Part shown: one piece after another, positions 1-64,000 of the stretch
Layout of the letters: each line of letters begins with the position of its first letter
How positions within the stretch are numbered: the stretch's first letter is position 1
Origin: Syngnathus acus
Taxonomy: Eukaryota > Chordata > Actinopteri > Syngnathiformes > Syngnathidae
Assembly (NCBI RefSeq): GCF_901709675.1
Contig: NC_051098.1
Coordinates: 12,489,918-12,553,917, forward strand
DNA: 64,000 nucleotides
Reading direction: 5' to 3'
Program-made: the position numbers and the translations under genes
Notes under the pieces: model-generated
The model's database searches: none
What the model was told of the DNA's origin: nothing
Seen by the model: only the letters and a program-made list of their open reading frames with translations

Positions 1-317
1 TTGGTTGCTTTTCTGTTGTTTTTTTTGCATTACGAAACAAATGTTTGCAGATGTCCTATGAATAAACAACAGCACGCTTTGCTCCCTTTAAAAAGACGAC
101 GGGCAAGGGCCTTCATCGTCTCCGTTTTGTCCACCAAAGAAACTGACCCCCCCCCCCCCCCGACACATACACCTCAAAGTGACTCCTTCGACTTGACATT
201 CTTTTAAGTGCATTGAGTTGACAAATGTAAGCCTTCTCTCAGTTCCATGTGCAATCGCTGATGTTACGATCAATGCCAAACAAATATCCACATTGCAGCT
301 GTGATTCACATGAACCG

Positions 318-345
318 CCCCTACCACCCCAACCCCCGCCCCCCC
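318..345 (-). promoter_or_regulatory. G-quadruplex motif in the robo1 3' UTR
   Basis: On the transcript strand four G-tracts of 7, 5, 4 and 4 are separated by loops of 1, 2 and 5 nt (C, TT, TGGTA). This meets the strict definition of an RNA G-quadruplex. A second G-run of 15 lies further downstream in the transcript at 147-161. Confidence 0.5.
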
Positions 346-490
346 GTCACTTGAGAACTGGCGTGCCTTCGTAAAACAGCGAACCTTATCAACATCATCA
401 ACATCTGGACTCTTTTGTCTTTCCTGGCGCGTTCCTGCCCGTTAGACAAAAAGGTTAATAAACAAAATGGTTTCAAATAAAGTTTAGTGA

Positions 491-498
491 TTGTGCTT
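491..498 (-). promoter_or_regulatory. miR-218 8-mer target site in the robo1 3' UTR
   Basis: The transcript reads AAGCACAA, a perfect 8-mer complement of the miR-218 seed with the A opposite miRNA position 1. miR-218 is hosted in SLIT genes and is a known repressor of ROBO1 and ROBO2, so the match has biological context. Chance of this 8-mer in 1.1 kb is about 2 percent. Confidence 0.6.
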
Positions 499-770
499 TT
501 AAAACCAATGGAAAATAAACAAACAAAGCAAATAACATTGACGGCAACATGAAACATAACAGTGCATTGCAAAAAAAAAAAAAAAATCCCAAAGTGGTAT
601 TCTTAGGGTTGCTAAATAATATTGCAAATTACAAACATGGAGGGAAATGATAAAATATTTATATTTACTGGCATAATAAAATTAGGATTCGCATTAAAAA
701 AAAAAAAAAGGGGGAAAATAAATTGAGGTACCACAATGGGATGACATGTCTTCCGTACTGTACGTCCGGA

Positions 771-778
771 TATTTACA
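771..778 (-). promoter_or_regulatory. Pumilio response element
   Basis: The transcript strand reads TGTAAATA, matching the Pumilio consensus UGUANAUA. Pumilio proteins repress or localise mRNAs, often in neurons. A single short motif; chance occurrence in a UTR this long is several percent. Confidence 0.35.
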
Positions 779-1133
779 CACTTAAAGTCCAGCCCTCTCT
801 GCTTGCATGTGTGCCGACTCGACAAAAAGAAATGCTCGAGCCTTTTTTTTTTTTTAACTTCATTGGAACTCAACATAAATATCCAAGCGGCCCACTTGAA
901 GGCACCGTTCGTTCATTTCTTTGTCGGCCCGGCTGTGGGATAAATTAGAAGAAAAAAAAAGAAAAAATGACATCGGCACGTAAAGAGAAGGCCGAGATGC
1001 ACGATGTGGCGAAAAATACTGCGATTTAACAGAGGGTGCCCAGGAGATAAAAAAAAAAAAAAAAAAAAAAGAACCATCCTCTTCTTCAGCTTTCCACCAT
1101 CTGGGCAAGAAGAGCAAAGCAATGACAAAAATG

Positions 1134-54998
<53,865 letters not shown>

Positions 54999-57900
54999 TT
55001 ATTTCACACAAATATTGAAGGTGATTGCAAATGGCGGCCATCATACAACAAAAGGAGCCACGTTGATCTTTAACCACTGACGGAAAATTCCAATGCACTA
55101 AAACGATAGCCGACCGTATTCCTTAACGTAATGATTAATCGATGACACATATGGAAACTGGAACGTTGATCCATCGATGAATGGCAACAAGTCTGACGTC
55201 ATCGAGCTGACCTATCACATTTCTCTTTCGCTTTCAATCATCCGGTACATTTCACTCACGACCCTTCCGAGTGGAATTGTCATCAGGATCAACACATCTG
55301 CAAAAACGTTGAAAATTGGAGATTCCTCAGTTATCCCGCATTCATTTAATGGGCTGTAATGGCAACGCATGACCTTTAATGACAGGAAGAGTCTGTTTGA
55401 TAAGTCACGCGCTTCGCTGATCAAACGAGGCGACGGTGGCAACGGCGCACCTTCAAGGCAAAAGGAAATGATGTGATGGAAGATAAGACAAGGATGCGCA
55501 CCCGGGGAACTTCTTGACACATCGGCGTTATCTCGGCTGCGGCAGGCTAACCTGCTTTAGATGATAATTAGCGCTCAAAAGTAGCCACCTTCCAAGCCAG
55601 CGCTGGCCATTGGAATTAAAATGTTTTAATTAATTACATTAAATCTTATTTATTTTATAATATGTATTTATTGATTCAAAAATTAATTTAATTTGATTTA
55701 ACTTAATTTAAGTTTAAATAAATTTTAAATTAAATTAAAGGCTTGGATTTCATTGAGCCGGCCGGCCGACATGCCGTGACATCATCGCGCCGCGCCACCT
55801 CCCTCTCCCACCAAGCGCCCCCCCTCGTTTGCCCCATCCCATGTGCCCTCTGCCCATCCCCCCCATTAACTACTGCTGCTGCTGAGGAAGGCATCTTTTT
55901 GGTGTGGTCGCCACACATTTCAAAGTAGTCAGCATAATTAGGGACAGCGCTGCGGTAAGATTAATCACTTCAACACAAGGAGGTGACTAAGGAAAGCTTG
56001 ATAGTGGGTGTAATTAACAGAGCTATCGTCAAAGACTAATAAATGTTTTCTTTCTCGCTCTGCTGGGAGTTGCCTTTTCCGCATGTGTTTTCTATCAATT
56101 CTTTCTAATGCCTGGCTGCAACTGGAGGAAAAAAAAATGGCAGTGGGTCAAGCGGTAGCTATTCATATCGCTACCGGGCAATGACGGGGGTCAAATTAAC
56201 AATCAATTGGCGTCTCTGTGACAAGCCCCGCCCGCTCGCCTCTCGGTGATCCAGGCTAGCACGCTGCTTCCAACAAGCAGGCAAGGCGGGAAGAATGTTT
56301 TATTCAAGAAGATCGAAGCGCTCGGCCAATAACTACTCGCTTTCCCTGATTTAACATGGCTCCGCTCTCATTTGGAAACTGAGGTTTTGCGGGCTCGCCA
56401 TTAACTATTTACAGGCGGGCTGATGTCGGACTGGCGACGACGCTAATCGAGACGATGATCTTGGATGGAGGTCCAAAAATAATAATAATATGGCAAAAAC
56501 TCAAATGTTTCACAATTTAGCGGGGTGCGTCGGTTGACAGTACTTAAATATGGTAGCAATCTTGAAAGAACCTCAAAAGGGCCAAAATACCATCTCGCCC
56601 ATAAACAGCTGTGAGAGGCTCCGGCTCTAATGAGGATAAGTGCTTTCAAATGGATGGATGAGAGCGCGGCACCAAAATTTGGGAAAGCCTCTCAAAATTG
56701 AAAATGAATGTCATCACTGGGCCCAAAAAGCGTTCCGGCTGACGCTTGGATTCCAGAGAGCGTGCTCGGGTGCCGGGGACGTGTTCCACAATGCCATTCC
56801 ACTGGCTTTGTTTCCCTGATTGAATCGACTTGGCGCCCTGTTGAGTGACCTTGGTTACTTCAGCACCATTACCTCTCGGCGGGGGAGTGAGGGTGGGGGC
56901 AAACGGGGGGTGAAGGGGGATTCTCTCCATTGCTCAGGTGCATAAAAGATATTGCAAGCCGCATCGGCCGGCGTCATTCCGTTCTCATCCACAGCTACCC
57001 GCCTTCGGATTTTCCACCCCTCCTCGCTCCTTCTTTGATTTTGTGCGGTGAGCAAATGCAGCAGCAGGCAGCCTGCCCGCAGGGAAGTTAGGACTTCTAC
57101 TGCGAGAATCCAATCGATCTAGGCCTCGGGCCAAAGATTCTGCTTTCCAACTCGTCGGAGCCTTCCTTCGCCCCCCCCTCTCCCTTTCTTGTTTACACTC
57201 TCGCACACATAAAGTCAAAGAAAAGGAAGGCTTGACGGGGGTTCATGAAGAAAAGCTTCTTTTCAGTAACCAAGGCGGGGAGTCCATCGTGCCATGTTGA
57301 GCAGAGAAAGAGAGTCTGCAGTAAGCGCCAGGGTCCAGACCCAGACACGGACCCATCTTGCAAGACCCTCCAGCGACAGCATGCGCTCTGTAGCTTGCGC
57401 TAATTAGTCCCAGCTGAATTCATCACCATACAAAAAGAGAAAAACGGATGGCAGAACCGGCTGCAGTCAAGGGTTCGGGTCCAATGATTTTTTTTTTTTA
57501 AAGCTCTTCATCGCAGCTTCTTCCTTGGCCCGGCAAGGACAAAAAAGCCATTAGGATGACTCTTGAGAGTACAATCAGATTCATCCAGCAGAACCCGTGG
57601 CAAACGGTTCGAAAGCAAATATCTCAAGTGCGTGACGTCACAGAGAAGCCGCTCGCCACCAGAACAAAAGCAACTCTGCCCTGTAAAATGTTTCATTTCC
57701 ATCATAAAGGTAATCTCATGAGAGGCAGCAGGCCCGAGCCACCTGTCAGATGTCCCGCAGATATGCTGATAAGGAATTGTGAGCACGGTAGAGCGCCGCA
57801 CATCCACAAGGCCCATAAATGTGTGATTAGGGGACTTAAGAGGGATTTATGGCACAGATAAGAGCAGAGGGCGTGTCCCCCAGGGAGGGGGGGGTGACCC

Positions 57901-60794
57901 ATGCTGCCAGAGGACGCCGCCAAGGGGAGGGCGGCGATAAGACGCTCAAATCCATCGACGATCAAACCGGAAAGCCGGCCTTTTAAGCGTTTGGGCACGC
58001 ACACATACACACACGGAATGAGCGGACATCAGACCTTTCTTTCCAGTCTTGAATGCTATCGGTTACATCGCTAAGAGGCGGGATTAAAGTCGCCGGTGTG
58101 AATGTGGGCCAAGAGGTGAGCGAGGTGTGCTGATGGATATCTTTATGGCTTCTTTCCTTCCTCGTCACAGTCTCTTCGACGTAATAAACTCGGCTGCCCA
58201 TGAGTTATAGTTACAAATTCCCATAAATGCTTTATTTATTTATTATTTTATTATTTATTTCATTTTATTTTATTATCCAATTGACTATTTTTGTTGTTTT
58301 CATATTTAATTTTATTTTTTATTTTATTCTTAATTTCTTTCTTTTTCTTTACTATTATTTATTATTGTTATTATCCAATTGACTTCTTTTTTTTTTCATA
58401 TTTGAGAGCGCTGCCCATCTGATTCATTCTTTTACCCTTTGGCGTAATGAATTCTCGGACAGCGGCGGAATGCCGAGGTGGATCGTTCTGCAGCTCATTT
58501 GTCATGTGCAATAAAAAGCTGACAAACGTGCTGATGACATCAGAAACAAGCAACACCCGGGGGGGGGGCTTGGCCTTTTTGTTTCTAATTACTCATCAGG
58601 AGCAGAGGAAAGGATGGGTATTCTCCTTTAACGGTTTAGCCTGCAACACAACAGACGGGATGGTCGTGTGGAAGAGTTGCAGCTGATCGCAATGACATTG
58701 CTGCTTGCGCTCACAAATTCAAGAGAGCGCCTCTCGGGGAAGGAAAGAAAAAAAAAAGGGCCTGGCGGATGTCAATTCTGCCACAGATGAGGCACCGCAG
58801 GAAAAAGTGTGTAATCAATATGGGCCCCAGATGCATGCCAGGCCGAGAGGCCGCATTAGGAAAGGATTACGCAAAAGAAGCATGAGGGAATGCCGCACAT
58901 GGCCGATGACTACTTATTCCTCTTTCTTTTCTTTTTTTGAACTAAGTCTGACCAGCGGACTGAAATCAGTCATCGCCGTGGATCAAATAGCCTCAATTGA
59001 TTATTCCGCGTGTCACTGCGGCCTTTTTCATCCTGCAGATGATGGAGCGGCAAAATCTAATCACAGACTAAATTGGATTGTCACGTTCAAAAAAAGAAAA
59101 TCGACACAAGAGCTGGATATGACAAATTTTCCAAAACATTAGCAAACAAAAATATCAAAGCGACAACAACGCTAGCTGCGAGATGGACCACGGCAATACT
59201 TGTATAGAGATTTTCACTGCTCAAAAGTAGCTCAACCGTCTCCATGCCAAAATACAAAAGTGCCAAATCAGCACTTGGGTGTAAAAAGAAATGGAACGGC
59301 TCTTCACGGTACTGTCGGAGCCGTGCGGCCACGCCAATGACCTTCGGTGAGCTATTCCAAACGCTCGGGTTGCGGATCTCAGACAACTGGCGGTGCCGAG
59401 GGCAAAAAAAACATTGGCATGTGTTGCTTCAAAACGCCCGGGTGTTCATGCGCTAACGCCACCAAAGTTCATAAACTACAGCCGCGGATGCGAGGTATTA
59501 TTAAATTGCCAAGCCAAGACTCGGCGGAGCCGCTTCTTTCTGCGGCCCAGGCGCGAAGACACCAGCGCGAGCGAGCGAGCCGGGCATGGCCGCTTTCCAG
59601 ACAAACGGGAGCTACGACTGGAAAATATGAGAGCGGGCGGGCGAGCGGGCTTTTTTCCCCCCGTTCTTTTTCAAAGCACGCCATGTGTTGCGGCGTCAAA
59701 TGTTTGGTCAAATTCAGCATGAAAGAGGCAAAGGCTGCCAAGGGCTTTCTGACTTCCACAGAGGAACGTTTGTGCAATGTTTGTCGGCCACTTAAATTGC
59801 ACTTCCACTGTCAAAAAACGGGGCCCTGCTAACAAAAAAGCCGCTTTGACTCCGACGGCGGCAATTATTTGTCTTTGTCATTCCCACAAAAGTTGGATGA
59901 AGTGGCCCAAATAGCCCATTTGGGAACATTAGTCGAAAAGTTCCTGCTTTCAAGCTGTCGTTCCTGATCGCCTCACCCTCATTGGAGGACGATTTTTTTT
60001 TTTTTTTTTGGGGCGCTCCAGCCACATTTCGTGAGTCTGGTCGGTGACATTTCCCCACTTTCCCAGCTTGGCTTCCGATTGAGACGTGCAATCAAATGCA
60101 AATGTAAATCCTCCTCGATTGTTATTCAGTCGGAGCTTTCAGCCAAGCCGCGCGGTGGGAGGTGAGCGAGCGATCTCAATGGCGGAGTGCTGCGACCGAG
60201 CGTGTGTTCAAACCTTCATGGAATTTTATTACACATCACAAAAAAAAACAAAAAGCTGATAGTGTGATGAACACAAGTCACATTAAAGTGTTTTTTTTTT
60301 TTTTTTTTTTAGTACGTCAGAGAGTCAATCGGGGCCGATTTGAAGGGAACAAAGCACATTGAGCACATTGGACTGGCTGCTAATGATATGCTAATCGCCA
60401 ACGCTCTGGCTGACTTTGTTTATGCCGGCGATTAACGGCAACGACCCGATCCACTCGCTAATAGCTCGGGATTAGCCGCAGTCCGTTTGTTTGAAGCTCC
60501 CACGTCGCCGTGGCAAAATCCGAACGGTGGGAAGAAGCGCCTCTATCGTGATCAATCTCAAGGTCACCTTCTCGTTAATTGTGTTTTGTCGCGCCTACTT
60601 TTATGGCTTTTTTTTTTTGGTGATGACAGACGGTGGCAGTCGGAATTTGCTGATGCAGCTTCAGCTGATAATAGCTTTTGGATGAGAAAAGTTGAACAAG
60701 CGTTTGATGGTTTTAAGTGTCAGCAAAATGGAATATTAACCATGACAATAAAGGGCTGAGGTGGGGGCGGGGCGAGCAAAGACATTCATCAACT

Positions 60795-60822
60795 AATTAG
60801 CAGTCTCTCTTAACTGCTAATT
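60795..60822 (+). promoter_or_regulatory. Inverted pair of TAATTA homeodomain-type sites
   Basis: AATTAGCAGT (60795-60804) and its exact inverse ACTGCTAATT (60813-60822) are separated by 8 nt. The ATTA cores match homeodomain binding sites. Function is speculative. Confidence 0.25.
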
Positions 60823-61429
60823 GAATCTGCGCCTCTCAGCTTCTCCCCGCTGTCAGTTGTCAGGGGGCAGTCACTCCGAAATGAGGAAAGGACAACTTCA
60901 ATACCCCCCTCTCGCTGTCCCCGTAGGGGAAAATCATTCTATTTGTTTTAACGTAGCGACTTGGAGCCGTCAAGCAGGCTTAAGTGTGCTCGGACTTGTG
61001 CGACTGGAAGCACAGCAAAGCTTCCCGATTTGCGAGTCGGGCCAGCAGAGACGGACGGCACACATTGCTGCTTTGTTGGATTGACTCAGCGTTTGCAAAA
61101 ATGAACATCATCTCTGCCCAGATGTCTACTTTTGCAAAGAAAACCAGCCATCAGCACATTTGGCGCCGCAAGAAAGGGAATACGAGTGCTGCCCCTTCCC
61201 ATTCTGTTCACCCCCCACCGACTTTGAGCCTCTGGCTTTGTCCCCCCCCTTCCCCCTCTATACGAACCCTTCCCCTCCTCCACGCCTCACAATGGTTGGC
61301 GTCCCCGCAGGCTCCTGCGCGTGTTCACCTGCTTTATTCGAGAAAGCGGGAAAAAAGACAAGGCCTTAAAAAACGGACCCAAAACAAAATTTGTTCTACG
61401 ATTTGGGCTGGAAAGCCCAAACTTGGCTT

Positions 61430-62115
61430 TAAAGTAACTGAACTCAACTAAGTCCAGCCTTGAACACTTCATTGAAAATCCATTTTGAAAACCTAACGCT
61501 GATTTCAAAATCAAATCAAGTCTTAAAAGGCAAATTTTTCAAGCTAACCTTGGAATGAAACGCTCGCCGTAGCTAAAATCAATCCCTGAACCACAAAAAA
61601 ATCATCTGGAAATTTGAATTGAAAACCTTGATTCAATATCCCAATCCTGGACTGAAACCAGATTTGGACCCTAACCCCGGTTCAATGTAAATTTGAAAAG
61701 GGTTGATTTTGAAATGACGGCACCTTCTTCAGTCTTCCCATTTGGAGCAACAGATGACCATCTCGGGACACGAGATGGATTAACTAATTAATCCAATTAA
61801 ATTCATCCTCGGCTTCATTAAAGAGAGCGTACTCTGCGGGGGTGTCGCGTTAGCACATCATTAAGGCGCTCGCTCAATTATCTGAGCTCTAATGCTCATC
61901 TTGTCAGTGGATACGGATTTCGTCACACTGCTTGGATTGGAATCGGGACTAGGCGCCATGCGCGCCAGATCTTGATGGAACCCCTAAACTATACTTTGAA
62001 AGCCTCATCTGAAATCCTAACGTGTTTGAAAACCAAAGACCAACATTGGCTCCAAAACCTGCTTTGAAATCCTACCCAAGGACCGGAATACAATTTGAAA
62101 CCCCAACTTTGGACC
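61430..62115 (+). repeat. Degenerate TTTGAAAACCYTAAC repeat field
   Basis: Many loosely related units such as CATTTTGAAAACCTAACGCT, GAATTGAAAACCTTGATTCA, GGACCCTAACCCCGGTTC, TTTGAAAGCC, TTTGAAATCCTACCC and TTTGAAACCCCAACTTTGGA in two blocks (about 61430-61715 and 61975-62115). Same flavour as the short array in intron 26. Confidence 0.5.
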
Positions 62116-64000
62116 GAGGCGAGGCGGAACCGTTTTGTCGGTTGCCGGTGCTTTGGAATGCAAGCGAGTGTCAAGCGGGGGACATTGATGAGTCTGACTT
62201 GTGCCGGGTCCTCATTAATTGGCGGCGGATACCAGCTGTGCGGTGTCATCGCGTCGCGAGCGGAGCCACTTGGCAATTTATCAGCACTTAGGAGACAATT
62301 TGTCAAGTCGGCGCCGAGGTCGACACCGCCTCGCCGTTTTGCGCTGACATTCTCGTCGCTCGATAACAAGCCAAATCATTCGTCGCCCCTCGATCGGTGC
62401 CGTCCCGGCCCGTTTCACACGTGGCCCTGCTCAACGCGCCCGATTCAAATCATCAGGAGGTTCTGTCGAATCATGATAAGTCGACATTTCTGAGTACTCG
62501 CTGCGTACGGATGCACTTCGTCACACTGCCAACCAGGACACGGCAGCATTTGGTCACGGCTGAGCATCGACCCGCCTTCCTTCATGCCGGCCGGCGACCG
62601 GCCACATCATAAAATCCAAAAACAAGGTCATATGGCAGGCCTGCAGCGTTTGACGAAGCCTCTGGACAAGATAGGACAAAAAAATAAAAAAGCCCTACTC
62701 AGGACACACTTGCACTAATGTCTTTTAATAGGATGGCGGGCCGGAACTCGGGAGGCAAGTGACCTGGAAAAGCTTGGATATCATGCTCCGAAAGATCCAG
62801 AAAGACATTCATGTGACGGCCCGAGAGAAAGAGGATAATAAGACCCCCCCACCCACCATCCCCCAGTTGTTTTACAGCCTGCACTTTTCCTTTTATAAAC
62901 AGGTCAGAGAGGAAATACAACGTCTGGATTAAGAACCGTGTTACCCGATCGGGCGAAAAAGGAAATAAAACACAGAGCTCAGCAAAAAAAAAAAAAAAAA
63001 CCGCATGGAGGGAGGGGCGGGGGCTCGTCCACACGGGACTTCGTCGCTTTACGTTCGTGGCCAACAAATGCGCTTCCGTGTCCTGCATGAGAAGCGCGCA
63101 ATTCTTACAAAGCACTTCAACTCCGCTGACGTAAAAAAAAAAAAAAAAAAAAACATTCGAATGACTTTCAATCGACTGTCTGTGTTGAACAAACAGCGCT
63201 TTAAAGCGGACGACTTCAGTTTCTGTGCGCTTGGGATGCGTCACGGAGTCAAAAAGCACATTTTGCACCAGTCAGCGCAGTCATGTGCTTTATTTACGAT
63301 TTTGTCTGATTTTGTTCTGAAACAGTAAATGCCAAAATTTACAGAATTGCTCAAATGTAAAATATCCATGTCTTGTCGCTTAGGGAGCGTCGCGCCTCCC
63401 AAATGTCTACGTACCAACGTTCCCCCACGAAGAAAAGAAAAATGAGAGTCGCGGAAAATGAAAGAATCTGCAATAAAGCACGTCATGCTGGTTTCTTCTC
63501 GTGTTTGACGAGCGCCGGTGTAGGGAAAAAATAAGAATGAAAATTCGACAGCAAGGTTGCAGCCAAACCATTCGGGACTTCGCTCCCCTCACCTGAGCAC
63601 ACATGGACAAATCCGACAAGCAAGAGAAATCCCGAACAAGTTGGAGACATCATTCAGCGCCTCTCTCGCCTTGCAGAAGTAATCCAAATTAATTCCAAAC
63701 TCTGGACGTCAATACATGTCGTCGTCCCGAAAGACGCCTTGAATGAAAGCAAAAAAGTCTCCGGCGTGAAGAAGCATCCCGGTGTCGCTGCCGCGCGCGT
63801 GTCAAAACTTCATTCAAAAAAAAAGTGCCGAGAAGAAGGCGACAAATCACATCATTCCAGTCCGACGTTGTGTCACCGGACTTGGGGGAAACTTTCCGAG
63901 GCACGCCACGCCGTCCTGTCCCGACCGGCAACACAAAAAGAGCGGAAGAAAATCCAACGCAGTCACCGCAACTTTTCCATCCCCTTTTTTTTTTTTTTTT

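Larger units (their letters stand above)
1..1133 (-). other. robo1: robo1 3' UTR (partial, runs off the left edge)
   Basis: Sequence downstream of the stop codon on the transcribed strand. It is rich in homopolymer A/T tracts and has no canonical AATAAA or ATTAAA on the minus strand; only a variant AGTAAA is visible near 662-667. The polyadenylation site therefore probably lies beyond position 1. Three candidate regulatory elements inside it are listed separately. Extent is inferred from gene position, not transcript data. Confidence 0.7.

Noticed and set aside
62699-63268. Minus-strand open frame of 189 codons with long Phe runs
   Set aside because: Phe runs are translated poly(A)/poly(T) tracts. 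Not a protein.

Overview
The window is vertebrate nuclear DNA, most likely from a teleost fish. The evidence is a multi-exon GT-AG spliced gene whose protein is very close to mammalian ROBO1, many minimal introns of 72-90 nt, a tRNA-derived SINE of a type very common in fish, and abundant short tandem repeats. I see no bacterial, viral or organellar genes and no CRISPR array.

One gene accounts for all the protein-coding content I can support: robo1 (roundabout guidance receptor 1), on the minus strand. I rebuilt 27 coding exons by hand, from the first immunoglobulin (Ig1) exon at 54650-54976 down to the stop codon at 1134-1136. All junctions are GT-AG and all phases agree. The exons encode about 1605 residues: five Ig domains, three fibronectin III (FN3) domains, one transmembrane helix and a long cytoplasmic tail carrying the CC0, CC1, CC2 and CC3 motifs. 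The exon or exons with the signal peptide and start codon are not in the window; the Ig1 exon starts in phase 1, so at least one coding exon lies beyond 64000. The 3' UTR (1-1133) runs off the left edge without an AATAAA signal.

Layout, left to right. 1-1133 is 3' UTR, with a miR-218 8-mer match, a Pumilio element and a G-quadruplex motif. 1134-6974 holds cytoplasmic exons 27 to 19. 7829-9631 holds two very small juxtamembrane exons (43 and 27 nt) and the transmembrane exon. 9722-13623 encodes the three FN3 domains. 13706-22719 encodes Ig5 to Ig2. 22720-54649 is a 31.9 kb intron holding most of the repeats. 54650-54976 is Ig1. 54977-64000 is intron or upstream sequence with no exon found.

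Non-genic points of note: seven copies of a foldback element of about 70 bp with TTAA ends; one full SINE with a 12-bp target-site duplication; several local duplications; and an 84-nt, stop-free, frame-preserving intron in the cytoplasmic region that could be retained to add 28 residues. I found no unknown multi-gene system. The most testable novelties are the foldback family, the in-frame intron and the 3' UTR signals.

Exon and residue numbers below count from the first exon and residue present in this window, not from the true protein start. All splice sites were placed by eye from conserved protein sequence, phase and GT-AG rules.
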